From Lachnospiraceae bacterium UBA1729 (GTDB taxonomy: Bacteria; Bacillota; Clostridia; Lachnospirales; Lachnospiraceae): a stretch of DNA of 35,187 nucleotides. Below the pieces are notes generated by a model. The model had not been told where the DNA came from. It did no database searches and worked only from the letters and a program-made list of their open reading frames with translations. The position numbers and the translations under genes were made by a program. Below, piece after piece: positions 14,638 to 23,344 of this stretch (positions are counted from its first letter, which is position 1; every line of letters begins with the position of its first letter). Location of the stretch: contig DCIJ01000018.1 of assembly GCA_002315945.1 (NCBI GenBank), positions 1 through 35,187 on the forward strand. The letters are read 5' to 3'.

Positions 14638-15537
14638 TTAAAATAGTAATACTGACAGCATATATACAATGGGAGCAACAAATATTATACTGTCACATCG
14701 ATCCAGTATTCCTCCGTGACCCGGAATAAGTGTCCCATAATCCTTAATCTGATAATTTCTCTTGATTCCTGATGCCAGCAGGTCTCCAAACTGACTGAAG
14801 ACTGAAGCCACACCACAGATTACTGCAAAATCAAGCCAGTAGGAATTGTTCAGCTTGCAGGCCAGAATATTGGTAGCTGTACTCTCCACATTAATCCCCA
14901 GCATATTGAGAGTGATTCCAAATATTACTGCCAGAAGAATACTTCCTGCCACACCACCTATAGCTCCCTCAATACTTTTTTTAGGGCTAAGGACCGGAGC
15001 CAGCTTGTGCTTTCCAAAAAAGCTTCCAATAAAATATGCAAACACATCAGTTCCACTGGCAGCTATTACCACCAGCCATACCAGGTACCTGCCACCACCA
15101 ATATTGGCTCTGATGGTATACAGATAGGATAACAGTACCGGCACATACAGGTATGAAAAATAAGCTGCCATCAGCTTTGAAGCCGAAAGTTTTGGATACA
15201 CCAGAATAAAATAAATGGCAAATGCAAAAAACGGAATCATTACAATTCCCATCATCAGTAATGGCTTTTGAAATAGTCTGATAATATTCCTGTCTGTAAT
15301 AACCTCACAATATGCAAAGGTACAAAAATACAGAGCAGCTGTACAGATATAGCCTACCACTTCGATTCCGGAAAATCCCTTGGAAGTCTTGGGCGAAATG
15401 TCCATTGCCTGAAGCAGTTCCCTGAAGCCAATACAGGCTACAACACACAGACCTGCGCACAGCAGGGGACCTCCAATATTCAAAAATATTACTGCCACAA
15501 TAATCATGGCAATACCACTAATTATTCTTGTCTTCAT
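14638..15537 (-). CDS. cdsA: Phosphatidate cytidylyltransferase
   Basis: Integral membrane enzyme (299 aa) that makes CDP-diacylglycerol from phosphatidic acid and CTP, the entry point to anionic phospholipids. It has multiple transmembrane segments and the C-terminal signature SGIKRNYQIKDYG followed by PGHGGILDRCDS, the CdsA hallmark with its metal-binding Asp residues. The ATG overlaps the uppS stop by one base (TAATG). The stop is 15 bases before the dxr ATG. Length and signature are normal. Confidence 0.96.
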   Translation of the reverse strand: MKTRIISGIAMIIVAVIFLNIGGPLLCAGLCVVACIGFRELLQAMDISPKTSKGFSGIEVVGYICTAALYFCTFAYCEVITDRNIIRLFQKPLLMMGIVMIPFFAFAIYFILVYPKLSASKLMAAYFSYLYVPVLLSYLYTIRANIGGGRYLVWLVVIAASGTDVFAYFIGSFFGKHKLAPVLSPKKSIEGAIGGVAGSILLAVIFGITLNMLGINVESTATNILACKLNNSYWLDFAVICGVASVFSQFGDLLASGIKRNYQIKDYGTLIPGHGGILDRCDSIIFVAPIVYMLSVLLF

Positions 15538-16262
15538 TATTCCTTTATTCCGCCGTATTTTCTATCCCTGTGATTATATGCAACAATCGCTTTCTTTAAT
15601 TCTTCTTCATTAAAATCAGGCCATGCCACATCAGCAAAATAGAATTCTGTATAGGCTAACTGCCATAATAAGAAATTTGATATACGCTGTTCATTACATG
15701 TACGAATCAGCAAATCCGGATCAGGAAGATTAGCCGTATCCAGGCAGTCCCCCAAAGTACTTTCTGAAATATCGTCAGGATCCAGTTCTCCCTGCTGTAC
15801 CTGCTTTGCAATCTTGCAGACAGCCCTGCGAATTTCATCTCTGCCACCATAATTTATTGCAATCTGAAAATGAAGGCCTGTATTATTCTTTGTAGCCTCT
15901 TCCAGTTCATTCATACTTTTTACAATATCTTCATCCAGTCTGGATTTGTCACCAATTATGCGAACATACATATTGGCATCCATGGATCTCTTGATACTGT
16001 TTTTCATATAATTTCTAAGAAGCTTCATTAAAGCTCCTACTTCGTCCTTGGATCTGTTCCAGTTCTCAGTAGAAAAAGCGTACACTGTCAGATACTTAAT
16101 ACCCAGGTTACTCGCCTTTTCACAGATATCTTCCACCACCTTGGCACCCTGAATATGTCCATAGCTTCTGGGCATCCCCTTTGCCTTAGCCCATCTTCCA
16201 TTGCCGTCAAGAATTATTGCCACATGCTGCGGAATATTGCATCCAGTAATATCTATACTCAT
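15537..16262 (-). CDS. uppS: Isoprenyl transferase (undecaprenyl diphosphate synthase)
   Basis: Cis-prenyltransferase (241 aa) that makes the C55 lipid carrier for peptidoglycan and other wall polymers. The N-terminal HVAIILDGNGRWAKAKG block contains the catalytic Asp at about residue 19. The second hallmark RTCNEQRISNFLLWQLAYTEF is near the C-terminus. GAGG seven bases before ATG 16262 supports the start. It follows frr after 66 bases that hold a GC-rich hairpin, and is coupled to cdsA. The order frr, uppS, cdsA is conserved across many bacteria. Confidence 0.97.
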   Translation of the reverse strand: MSIDITGCNIPQHVAIILDGNGRWAKAKGMPRSYGHIQGAKVVEDICEKASNLGIKYLTVYAFSTENWNRSKDEVGALMKLLRNYMKNSIKRSMDANMYVRIIGDKSRLDEDIVKSMNELEEATKNNTGLHFQIAINYGGRDEIRRAVCKIAKQVQQGELDPDDISESTLGDCLDTANLPDPDLLIRTCNEQRISNFLLWQLAYTEFYFADVAWPDFNEEELKKAIVAYNHRDRKYGGIKE

Positions 16263-16292
16263 ATCAACCTCAATTTCTTATAATAGGAAAAT

Positions 16293-16315
16293 TGCCGCGA
16301 CAAACTGTCGCGGCA
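16293..16315 (-). terminator. GC-rich hairpin between frr and uppS (attenuator candidate)
   Basis: A perfect 10-bp stem TGCCGCGACA/TGTCGCGGCA with a 3-base loop, followed on the minus strand by AATTTTCC. The U-run is short, so it is more likely a partial terminator or mRNA-stabilising hairpin inside the operon than a full stop. Confidence 0.6.
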
Positions 16316-16328
16316 GATTAATACTATA

Positions 16329-16883
16329 TTATACAGTCATGATTTCCTTGGTCTTTTCTTCGATAGCCTTATCAACATCCTTGATATATTTATCAGTCAT
16401 CTTCTGTAATGCATCCTCCAGATCCTTTACCTGATCCTCTGATACATCCTCAGTTTTTCCTAATTTCTTGAGGGCATCATTACCATCACGTCTGATATTT
16501 CTAACAGCAACCTTGGCATCCTCACCTTTTTTCTTAACTTCCTTGGACAAATCCTTACGTCTTTCCTCTGTAAGCTCAGGGAATACAAGTCTGATTACGC
16601 TACCATCATTTGAAGGAGTAATACCTACATCTGAAGCCATGATAGCTTTTTCTATTTCTTTTATCAGGCTCTTCTCCCAGGGTGCTATCTGAAGCATACG
16701 AGCCTCTGGAACTGAAATATTTCCTACCTGCTGAATAGGAGTAGGTGTTCCATAATAATCAACCCTAATCTTGTCAAGAACATGTGGATTAGCACGGCCA
16801 GCTCTGATAGTTGTGTAATCCTGGTACAGATGATCTAACGCCTTCTGCATCTTCTCGTCATATACTTTTATTCTCTCGTCCAT
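16329..16883 (-). CDS. frr: Ribosome recycling factor
   Basis: Releases ribosomes from mRNA after termination together with EF-G. 184 aa, typical length. The conserved blocks TIRAGRANPHVLDKIRVDYYG, PTPIQQVGNISVPEARML and TEERRKDLSKEVKKKGEDAKVA-like sequence are present (here read in parts). AGAGGA about eight bases before the ATG supports the start. It follows pyrH by 22 bases, the standard neighbour. Confidence 0.98.
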   Translation of the reverse strand: MDERIKVYDEKMQKALDHLYQDYTTIRAGRANPHVLDKIRVDYYGTPTPIQQVGNISVPEARMLQIAPWEKSLIKEIEKAIMASDVGITPSNDGSVIRLVFPELTEERRKDLSKEVKKKGEDAKVAVRNIRRDGNDALKKLGKTEDVSEDQVKDLEDALQKMTDKYIKDVDKAIEEKTKEIMTV

Positions 16884-16905
16884 AAAATATCCTCTCTGTA
16901 AAAAA

Positions 16906-17601
16906 TTAAACGGTTACCTTAGTACCATTAAATTTGCCATTAATTGTATTTACAATGCTGTTTTCTTCATTCAGGTCAAACACCCACATGGGCATCTTGT
17001 TGTCTCTTGCCAGAATTGAAGCTGTCATATCAACCACCTGAAGGTTCTTTGCAATAACCTCATCGATGGAAATTTCTTGATACTTTTTAGCCTCAGGATT
17101 CTTCTTGGGATCGCTGTCGTATACCCCGTCAATTGCCTTGGCAAGAAGAATTGCCTCTGCCTCAACTTCAATAGCACGAAGAACTACACCTGTATCTGTT
17201 GAGAAATAGGGATGTCCTGTTCCTCCTGCAAAAAATACTACCATTCCCTTTTCAAAATATTTGTTTGCACGGTCCTTTGAAAAAAGCTTTGTAAAGGAGC
17301 CACACTCAAAGGGTGTAAGGATGTTGGTCTTCATTCCAACAGATCTGAAAACCTCTGATGTGAAAATGCAGTTCATAATTGTGGCTAACATTCCCATCTG
17401 ATCGGCTTTGGTACGATCCATATTCTCACTGGAGCGTCCACGCCAGAGGTTGCCTCCTCCAATTACTACGCCAACTTCAACACCGGCATCTACAAGTTCC
17501 TTAACCTGAAGTGCCACGCCTCTGGCAGTAACCTCATCAAATCCTGTATGTTTGTCTCCGGCAAGAGCCTCGCCAGAGAGCTTAAGCATTATTCTTTTCA
17601 T
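16906..17601 (-). CDS. pyrH: UMP kinase
   Basis: Hexameric bacterial UMP kinase of the amino-acid-kinase fold, 231 aa, which converts UMP to UDP. The start MKRIMLKLSGEALAG, the GGGNLWRG block, and the NPKKNPEAKKY-like region (here SDPKKNPEAKKY) are family hallmarks. The ATG overlaps the bactofilin stop by four bases (ATGA). In most Firmicutes pyrH follows rpsB-tsf; here a bactofilin and a polysaccharide deacetylase precede it. Confidence 0.98.
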   Translation of the reverse strand: MKRIMLKLSGEALAGDKHTGFDEVTARGVALQVKELVDAGVEVGVVIGGGNLWRGRSSENMDRTKADQMGMLATIMNCIFTSEVFRSVGMKTNILTPFECGSFTKLFSKDRANKYFEKGMVVFFAGGTGHPYFSTDTGVVLRAIEVEAEAILLAKAIDGVYDSDPKKNPEAKKYQEISIDEVIAKNLQVVDMTASILARDNKMPMWVFDLNEENSIVNTINGKFNGTKVTV

Positions 17602-18374
17602 TTTTTCTTTCTAAGCTCCTCGAAGAAGGATGAAGGATTAACATCTGCATAGCACTGTGAGCACATACCTTCAATAACAGCGCCGTTGTTAATCTGAACT
17701 GATTTTGACTTTACATTACCCATAACGATTGCTGTTGTATCAAGAATAACAGGTCCATGTACATCAATATCACCCTTAACAGCACCTGCAACTACAGCGC
17801 TGGTAGCATAGATATTACCAATGATTACTGAAGACTGTCCGATCTTAACTGAGCCGGCACTTGTTACATCACCAGTTACCTTGGCATTCTCTGCGTATAC
17901 TTCTGCTGCCTTTGAAGCACCTGTAATTGTACCTGTTACATTGAGCTTGCCAAGAATGTTGATATCACCTTCGATGATACCCATTACATCCATGGATCCA
18001 TTAGATGTAACATCACCTCTTACATACATACCACTGGTAATAGTAGAGATTTCATCACTGATTGACTGTGCAGGAGCAAATGAAAGGCTGGGTGCCTGAG
18101 GTCTGATAGGTTCTGGTTCAGGTTCTGGCTCCATACGGTCTAAGAGTGAAGCAATATCCTCAATTGGCTCCATCTGAGGCTGAACCTCCTGTACTGGCTC
18201 CAGTACAAAATCCTCTAACTTAGGCTCAATCTTTTTTCTTCTGCTGATATGAGGCTCTTTTACCTCTTCCTGGGGAACTATTGATTCAATAGGTTCCTCA
18301 ATAATATCCTCCTCTGGAAGAAAATCACCAACAGCCTTTGATACATCTTCTTTTAAATCCGAAAAAAATCCCAT
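17598..18374 (-). CDS. Bactofilin-family (polymer-forming) protein with long acidic N-terminus
   Basis: Cytoskeletal scaffold protein, 258 aa. Residues 1-20 could form an amphipathic membrane-binding helix (MGFFSDLKEDVSKAVGDFLP). Residues about 20-110 are acidic and proline-rich with an EPEPEPEP run, probably disordered. The bactofilin beta-helix spans about 112-235 with the usual short repeats (GDVTSNGSMDVMG, GDINILGKLNV). The C-terminus holds a CSQC pair (Cys238, Cys241) and a basic end. Bactofilins usually have short tails, so the N-terminus is long. The protein is coupled to pyrH by a 4-base overlap and follows a peptidoglycan/polysaccharide deacetylase, suggesting a role in localising wall modification. 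An AAGGA site sits very close to the ATG. Confidence 0.88.
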   Translation of the reverse strand: MGFFSDLKEDVSKAVGDFLPEEDIIEEPIESIVPQEEVKEPHISRRKKIEPKLEDFVLEPVQEVQPQMEPIEDIASLLDRMEPEPEPEPIRPQAPSLSFAPAQSISDEISTITSGMYVRGDVTSNGSMDVMGIIEGDINILGKLNVTGTITGASKAAEVYAENAKVTGDVTSAGSVKIGQSSVIIGNIYATSAVVAGAVKGDIDVHGPVILDTTAIVMGNVKSKSVQINNGAVIEGMCSQCYADVNPSSFFEELRKKK

Positions 18375-18416
18375 TCCTTTTTACCCAGCGACCCTAAGGT
18401 CTATCCTTTCCTGTGC

Positions 18417-19472
18417 TTAATTATCCTCTTCCCCATGATGGACCGGATATGTACTCTCATCTATTGGGAGAATAACCGTATCATCCATGGATATAATTGT
18501 TTCTATTATCTCAGGCAATGCCTGTACTGTACTGTATTTGTCTCCAGCATCATGCATTAAAATGATTGCTGTACTAAATTCATTAAGATTAGCCGTGCAG
18601 TTCCTTGCTATGGCTGCAGGGGTCAGATTAACTCCGGTGGCATCCTGCGCTGAAATATTCCAGTCATAATACTCAATCCCCAGCTCATCCAGATACGCAA
18701 CCAGTTCATCTATAGGTACACGCCCCACATGATTACTGCTGCCACCAGGAAAACGATACACCGTAGGATGAACCCCTGTCTTGTCATATACAAAATCCTG
18801 TATGGCATTAAAATCCTTAATAAAAGCTTCCTTGGACTTGTAAATCTCACCATATTTATGGCTATAGGTATGCATACCCAGCGTATGTCCCTCGTCCACA
18901 ATCCGCTTCAGCTTGTCTGAAAAGACATCTTTTCCCTGGCCTGCCACAAAAAATGTAGCCTTGACATTATATTCATTCAGAATATCCAGAATTTCATCTG
19001 TATAGATACTGGGACCATCATCAAAAGTAAGATAAACCTTATGGATGCCACTGGCTTGGCCACCCTTTGAGGTGCTCTTTGAAGAATTCTCCTCCCACTG
19101 CCTGATATAATCCTCTTCAGTAGCAGTCTCGAATTCATCCTTAACCCCATCAGCTGGAGAACCCGGATTATCACCAGTGCCATTACCGGAATCATTTCTG
19201 GAATCATTTCCAAAATCATCCTGGGCATCAACAGACAATGAATCTGAACTCTCAGAACTTATATCCGTTCCAACATCCCCGGCATTATCAGCTGCTCCAG
19301 CTTCCGAAATCTGATTAAGCCTTGCCTCAAGTCTGTCGGCCTTTTTCTTATATTTATATGTAAAGAACCCTAAGATTACACACCCCGTGGCCAGTAGAAC
19401 AATCAGTGTTAATATACCACGAACAATCACCCGGCGCAGGAGAGCAACCCTCTTTTTTCTATCCACCGGCAT
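18417..19472 (-). CDS. Membrane-anchored polysaccharide deacetylase (NodB domain)
   Basis: Extracytoplasmic deacetylase, 351 aa, likely acting on peptidoglycan or another wall glycan (PgdA-like). A basic N-terminus precedes one transmembrane helix (about 18-37). Residues about 40-140 are a Ser/Asp/Gly-rich linker. The NodB domain has TFDDGP at 149-154, HTYSH at 201-205 (metal His201 and His205), RFPGGSS from 240, and a late LMHDAG His motif; all catalytic motifs look intact. The start at 19472 has AAAGGAG about 11 bases upstream. It is first in the envelope operon and precedes bactofilin by 42 bases. Confidence 0.93.
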   Translation of the reverse strand: MPVDRKKRVALLRRVIVRGILTLIVLLATGCVILGFFTYKYKKKADRLEARLNQISEAGAADNAGDVGTDISSESSDSLSVDAQDDFGNDSRNDSGNGTGDNPGSPADGVKDEFETATEEDYIRQWEENSSKSTSKGGQASGIHKVYLTFDDGPSIYTDEILDILNEYNVKATFFVAGQGKDVFSDKLKRIVDEGHTLGMHTYSHKYGEIYKSKEAFIKDFNAIQDFVYDKTGVHPTVYRFPGGSSNHVGRVPIDELVAYLDELGIEYYDWNISAQDATGVNLTPAAIARNCTANLNEFSTAIILMHDAGDKYSTVQALPEIIETIISMDDTVILPIDESTYPVHHGEEDN

Positions 19473-19517
19473 GATACGTGAACTCCTTTAAATTCAGGTG
19501 CCTATACATTCAAAAAC

Positions 19518-19523
19518 ATAATA
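19518..19523 (-). promoter_or_regulatory. Possible extended -10 element before the deacetylase gene
   Basis: Minus strand reads TGATATTAT, an extended -10 with TATTAT at 19518-19523, about 46 bases upstream of the deacetylase ATG. No good -35 is seen at 17-18 bases, so the call is weak. It would mark the start of the envelope operon after the HAD gene. Confidence 0.3.
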
Positions 19524-19538
19524 TCATAAACCCTTTAA

Positions 19539-20360
19539 TCATAAAAGAAAAAATTCTCTTATATAGGGTACCAATCCGTCATGATTATTGTCTTCCCTGG
19601 TGATTACATCAGCGCAGGCCCTGACATTCTCACAGCCATTAATCATGGCAACACCCATTCCTGCTGCCTTAAGCATGGAGACATCATTATCTTCATCCCC
19701 GCAGGCAAAGGTATTTTCTATGGGAAGCCCCAGATATTCTGACAGCTTCTGTACTGCTACATGCTTTCCTGATACAGGGGGAATGCATTCAAGTAGTGCG
19801 TCATTTGAAAAAAGTGTCTTAAACAGATTTCCCTGCCTGGTGGCAAAATACTTTTGCAGCTCCACCAGTCTTTCATGGTCATACCATGCAATGCACAGAC
19901 ACTTATATGGGTCTTCTTCAGTATCCCTTAAATGCTCAACCAACAGGGTTGGTACATGAACAGCCGACTGATATGCAGTAAGCTCCTTTGTCTGAGCGCG
20001 GCTGGCCACATGGGTTCTGGTATAGCTGTGCGCATGAACGCCGAACAGATCTGCGCCCTCTTCTATAATATCCACAGCCTTTTTGTCCAGCCTGTAGGAA
20101 TATATTTCTTTTCCGGTTTCACTCTCTATGGCAACTCCACCATTAGATCCCACATAAAACACATTTTTGGTGCCCATGCCGTATCCCAGATTGCCGGCCA
20201 CTTCGATAACACTTATTACAGGACGTCCAGAACAAAAGCACAGATAATGACCCGCTGCCAGCACATCTGCCAGAGCCTGTCTGGTAAGGGGGCTTACCTC
20301 CTTGTCACTTGTCAGCAGTGTTTCATCCAAATCTGTAAAAATAATTTTCTTCTGACACAT
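19539..20360 (-). CDS. Cof-type HAD-superfamily phosphatase
   Basis: Haloacid-dehalogenase-fold hydrolase of the Cof/YidA class, 273 aa, a cytoplasmic phosphatase of sugar phosphates or nucleotides. Motif I is FTDLDETLL (nucleophile Asp10), motif II CSGRP, and motif IV GDEDNDVSML near the C-terminus, with a C2 cap in between. The ATG overlaps the ABC-F stop by one base (TAATG), so it is the last gene of the argC-led unit. The substrate is not predictable from sequence. Confidence 0.92.
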   Translation of the reverse strand: MCQKKIIFTDLDETLLTSDKEVSPLTRQALADVLAAGHYLCFCSGRPVISVIEVAGNLGYGMGTKNVFYVGSNGGVAIESETGKEIYSYRLDKKAVDIIEEGADLFGVHAHSYTRTHVASRAQTKELTAYQSAVHVPTLLVEHLRDTEEDPYKCLCIAWYDHERLVELQKYFATRQGNLFKTLFSNDALLECIPPVSGKHVAVQKLSEYLGLPIENTFACGDEDNDVSMLKAAGMGVAMINGCENVRACADVITREDNNHDGLVPYIREFFLL

Positions 20361-21997
20361 TATTCCTCATCACCTTCGCGATCAGCTGTATAGACTGTAC
20401 GCTTTCTTGCCATTTCATCGCTGGCAAGATACTCATCATAGGTTGTAATCTTGTCAAGCAGTGCTCCGCCAGGAAGAATCTCCATAATACGGTTAGCAGT
20501 TGTCTGAACAAACTGATGGTCATGGCAGGAGAAGATACATACACCCTTGAATTTCATAAGTCCATTATTGAGTGCTGTAATAGCCTCCATATCCAGGTGG
20601 TTGGTAGGCTCATCCAACAGCAGGCAGTTGGCGCCTGAAATCATCATCTTGGAAAGAAGGCATCTTACCTTCTCACCACCGGAGAGTACCTTAACCTTTT
20701 TAACTCCATCCTCACCTGCAAAGAGCATACGTCCCAGGAAACCTCTTACATAGGTTACATCCTTGATAGCAGAGTAGCCTGTGAGCCATTCTGTAATATT
20801 CAGATCATTATCAAATTCCTTGGTGCTGTCCTTGGGGAAGTATGCCTGTGAAGTTGTTACGCCCCACTTGTAGCTTCCCTCATCTGGCTCCATCTCACCT
20901 GCGAGAATCTTGAACAGTGTGGTCTTGGCAAGCTCGTTGCTTCCAACCAGTGCAATTTTGTCCTCATGATGCATGGTAAAGGTTACATTATCCAGAACCT
21001 TTTCTCCATTAATGGTCTTGGACAGATTCTCCACAAAGAGAACCTCATTTCCGATTTCTCTTTCAGGTCTGAAATCAATGTAAGGATACTTTCTGCTTGA
21101 GGGCTTGATCTCATCAAGCTCAATCTTTTCCAGAGCACGCTTACGGCTGGTGGCCTGCTTTGACTTGGAAGCATTAGCAGAGAAACGTGAAATGAATTCC
21201 TGCAACTCCTTGATTTTTTCTTCCTTTTTCTTGTTTGCTTCCTTCATCTGCTTAATCAGCAGCTGACTGGACTCATACCAGAAATCATAGTTACCGGCAT
21301 AGAGCTGAATCTTGCCGTAATCAATATCTGCTGTATGTGTGCAGACCTTATTTAAGAAGTAACGGTCATGGCTGACAACAATTACTGTATTATTAAATTC
21401 AATGAGGAACTCCTCCAACCATGCAATCGCATCCAGATCCAGGTGGTTGGTAGGCTCATCCAGAAGCAGTACATCAGGATTACCAAACAGTGCCTTTGCA
21501 AGCAGCACCTTAACCTTCTGATTACCATCCAGGTCAGCCATCTGGGCATAGTGGAATTCAGTACCTATTCCAAGTCCGTTCAGCAGGATTTCTGCGTTGC
21601 TCTCAGCTTCCCATCCATCCATTTCAGCAAATTCACCTTCCAGCTCGCTGGCTCTGATTCCATCCTCGTCAGTAAAATCTTCCTTTGCGTAGATGGCATC
21701 CTTTTCCTTCATAACTTCATAGAGTCTCTTGTTACCCATGATAACAACATCCATAACAGGATAGCTGTCATACTTGAAGTGATCCTGCTCCAGGAAGGAT
21801 AATCTCTGTCCAGGTGTCATGCTGATATCACCATTGGTGGTCTCTAACTGACCTGAAAGAATCTTTAAAAAGGTTGACTTACCAGCACCATTGGCACCAA
21901 TAAGACCATAGCAGTTGCCTTCGGTAAATTTAATATTAACTTCTTCAAACAGAGCCTTTTTTCCAACTCTGTAGGTTACATTATTAGCCTGAATCAT
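20360..21997 (-). CDS. ABC-F family ATPase (YkpA/YbiT-like)
   Basis: Soluble protein (545 aa) with two ABC domains joined by a charged linker (about 245-300), of the ABC-F class that acts on ribosomes; no membrane domain is present. NBD1 has a canonical Walker A (GANGAGKST, 34-42) but an altered signature (LDGNQ, 156-160, where LSGGQ is usual). NBD2 has an altered Walker A (GSNELAKTT, 352-360, the glycine before Lys358 being Ala) but a canonical signature (LSGGE, 438-442). Both Walker B/DEPTNHLD motifs are intact. One composite ATP site is therefore canonical and the other degenerate. The start has AGGAGG six bases upstream. This pattern may be typical of the subfamily. A role in antibiotic resistance is not indicated. 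Confidence 0.93.
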   Translation of the reverse strand: MIQANNVTYRVGKKALFEEVNIKFTEGNCYGLIGANGAGKSTFLKILSGQLETTNGDISMTPGQRLSFLEQDHFKYDSYPVMDVVIMGNKRLYEVMKEKDAIYAKEDFTDEDGIRASELEGEFAEMDGWEAESNAEILLNGLGIGTEFHYAQMADLDGNQKVKVLLAKALFGNPDVLLLDEPTNHLDLDAIAWLEEFLIEFNNTVIVVSHDRYFLNKVCTHTADIDYGKIQLYAGNYDFWYESSQLLIKQMKEANKKKEEKIKELQEFISRFSANASKSKQATSRKRALEKIELDEIKPSSRKYPYIDFRPEREIGNEVLFVENLSKTINGEKVLDNVTFTMHHEDKIALVGSNELAKTTLFKILAGEMEPDEGSYKWGVTTSQAYFPKDSTKEFDNDLNITEWLTGYSAIKDVTYVRGFLGRMLFAGEDGVKKVKVLSGGEKVRCLLSKMMISGANCLLLDEPTNHLDMEAITALNNGLMKFKGVCIFSCHDHQFVQTTANRIMEILPGGALLDKITTYDEYLASDEMARKRTVYTADREGDEE

Positions 21998-22030
21998 TTT
22001 TGCCTCCTACTTCTTTATACAAATCATTCT

Positions 22031-23341
22031 TTACTGTATCTGACTCACCAGCTGCTCCTGAAGTTCATCAAGAATAGTACTGCTGTCTTCACCATTTAAG
22101 GCACGTGAAAAACCTATCTCCAGAGACACCCAGTAATTTCCTGCCCCCAGGAGTTTTGGCACACCAATGGATGCATCATACTCATTATAAAAAGACTCCA
22201 TCTGGGGTAGAGTATATGTCAATCCTCGTTTTGCAGCCATCTTGCCGCTTAAATCATATAATTTATCAGCATTATCAAAAGTGAGATATTTAGCAAACTG
22301 TTCTGCCAGCTCTCTCTTTTGTGAGTATCCATTTATTACAATAGCCTGAGTCTGGGACAGACTTCTTGTTTTATATTCCGCAGATATATCGGGCAACATC
22401 GTAACACCATAATCATAGGAAAAGGTTCCATCCTTTTTTGCCTGTTCAAGTCTTGCGACACAGTCACTGGTGGCAACTGTAAACACCATCTTGCCAGCCA
22501 TAAAATCCTCCATAATGGATTCATAGGTTGTGCTTCCACGTTCTATATAGAAGAACTCGTTAAGGGCTTTGTATGCATCAAGGCAGTATACAGCCTTTTC
22601 ATTATTTACATCTATCTGGGATTCATCATCACCTGTATCCCCACCAACATTCAGATAATTTCCCGCAATATAATAATTATAGAAAATATCCGAGGTATCC
22701 CATTTAAATACACTTTCAACAGTATCCGGTGCATCATAGGCATCTGCAAAATCCAACAGATCGTGGATTGTCTCCGGAAAGGCTCTGCCCGACTCCTTCA
22801 TATATGTATCATTATACAGGAGAGCACTTGTTTCATAATAGAAGGGATATGCCACCTTCTTATCATGATAGGTTACAGAATCCACCCCGGCCTTGGAAAA
22901 GAAATCCTCGGCCACTCTTTTCTCATAATCCTTAATTTCACAGGCCAGACCCTCCAGATATGCTTTCTCCAGCTTATCAGTTCCTAATATATACAGATCC
23001 GGAGCCTTGGCATTATCCTTGGATTCATCTCTTACTGACAGTTCATACATTTCTTCCAGATATTCAAGACCTGTCTGAAGCCTGGGAACTACCTGTATTC
23101 CGGTTTCCTCATAGTAGGCAGCCGCCATATTGGTCAGATATGTAGTCAGTGCGTCATCAGCATACCACAGCTCTAAAGAATCCTTCGCAAAAAAGGCAGC
23201 GGATGGAGAAAAAATTCCCTTTTCTCCATTCTCTACCTCTGAGTTTGAAATATTTAGTTCTTTAAAGCCTCCCACCCATGTGATAACTGTCAAAAAAATG
23301 ATACAGATACACATGGCTGTCAGTCTTTTTCCAAAAGTCAT
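22031..23341 (-). CDS. Orphan extracellular solute-binding protein, membrane-anchored
   Basis: Solute-binding protein of the ABC family-1 (MalE-like) fold, 436 aa. Residues about 8-26 are hydrophobic and act as signal or membrane anchor. I see no lipobox Cys after it, unusual for a Gram-positive binding protein. The mature region has the expected blocks: LELWYADDALTTYLTNMAAAYYEETGIQV at the start (read in parts), DLYILGTDKLEKAYLEG, and a late KYLTFDNADKLYDLSGKMAAKRG. No permease or ATPase of an importer lies nearby. It begins three bases after the argD stop and precedes the ABC-F gene by 33 bases. Either it works with a distant permease or as a binding component of another process. Confidence 0.85.
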   Translation of the reverse strand: MTFGKRLTAMCICIIFLTVITWVGGFKELNISNSEVENGEKGIFSPSAAFFAKDSLELWYADDALTTYLTNMAAAYYEETGIQVVPRLQTGLEYLEEMYELSVRDESKDNAKAPDLYILGTDKLEKAYLEGLACEIKDYEKRVAEDFFSKAGVDSVTYHDKKVAYPFYYETSALLYNDTYMKESGRAFPETIHDLLDFADAYDAPDTVESVFKWDTSDIFYNYYIAGNYLNVGGDTGDDESQIDVNNEKAVYCLDAYKALNEFFYIERGSTTYESIMEDFMAGKMVFTVATSDCVARLEQAKKDGTFSYDYGVTMLPDISAEYKTRSLSQTQAIVINGYSQKRELAEQFAKYLTFDNADKLYDLSGKMAAKRGLTYTLPQMESFYNEYDASIGVPKLLGAGNYWVSLEIGFSRALNGEDSSTILDELQEQLVSQIQ

Positions 23342-23344
23342 AAA

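Noticed and set aside
19932..20393. Plus-strand 153-codon frame opposite the HAD gene
   Set aside because: Antisense shadow; the HAD motifs on the minus strand are intact.
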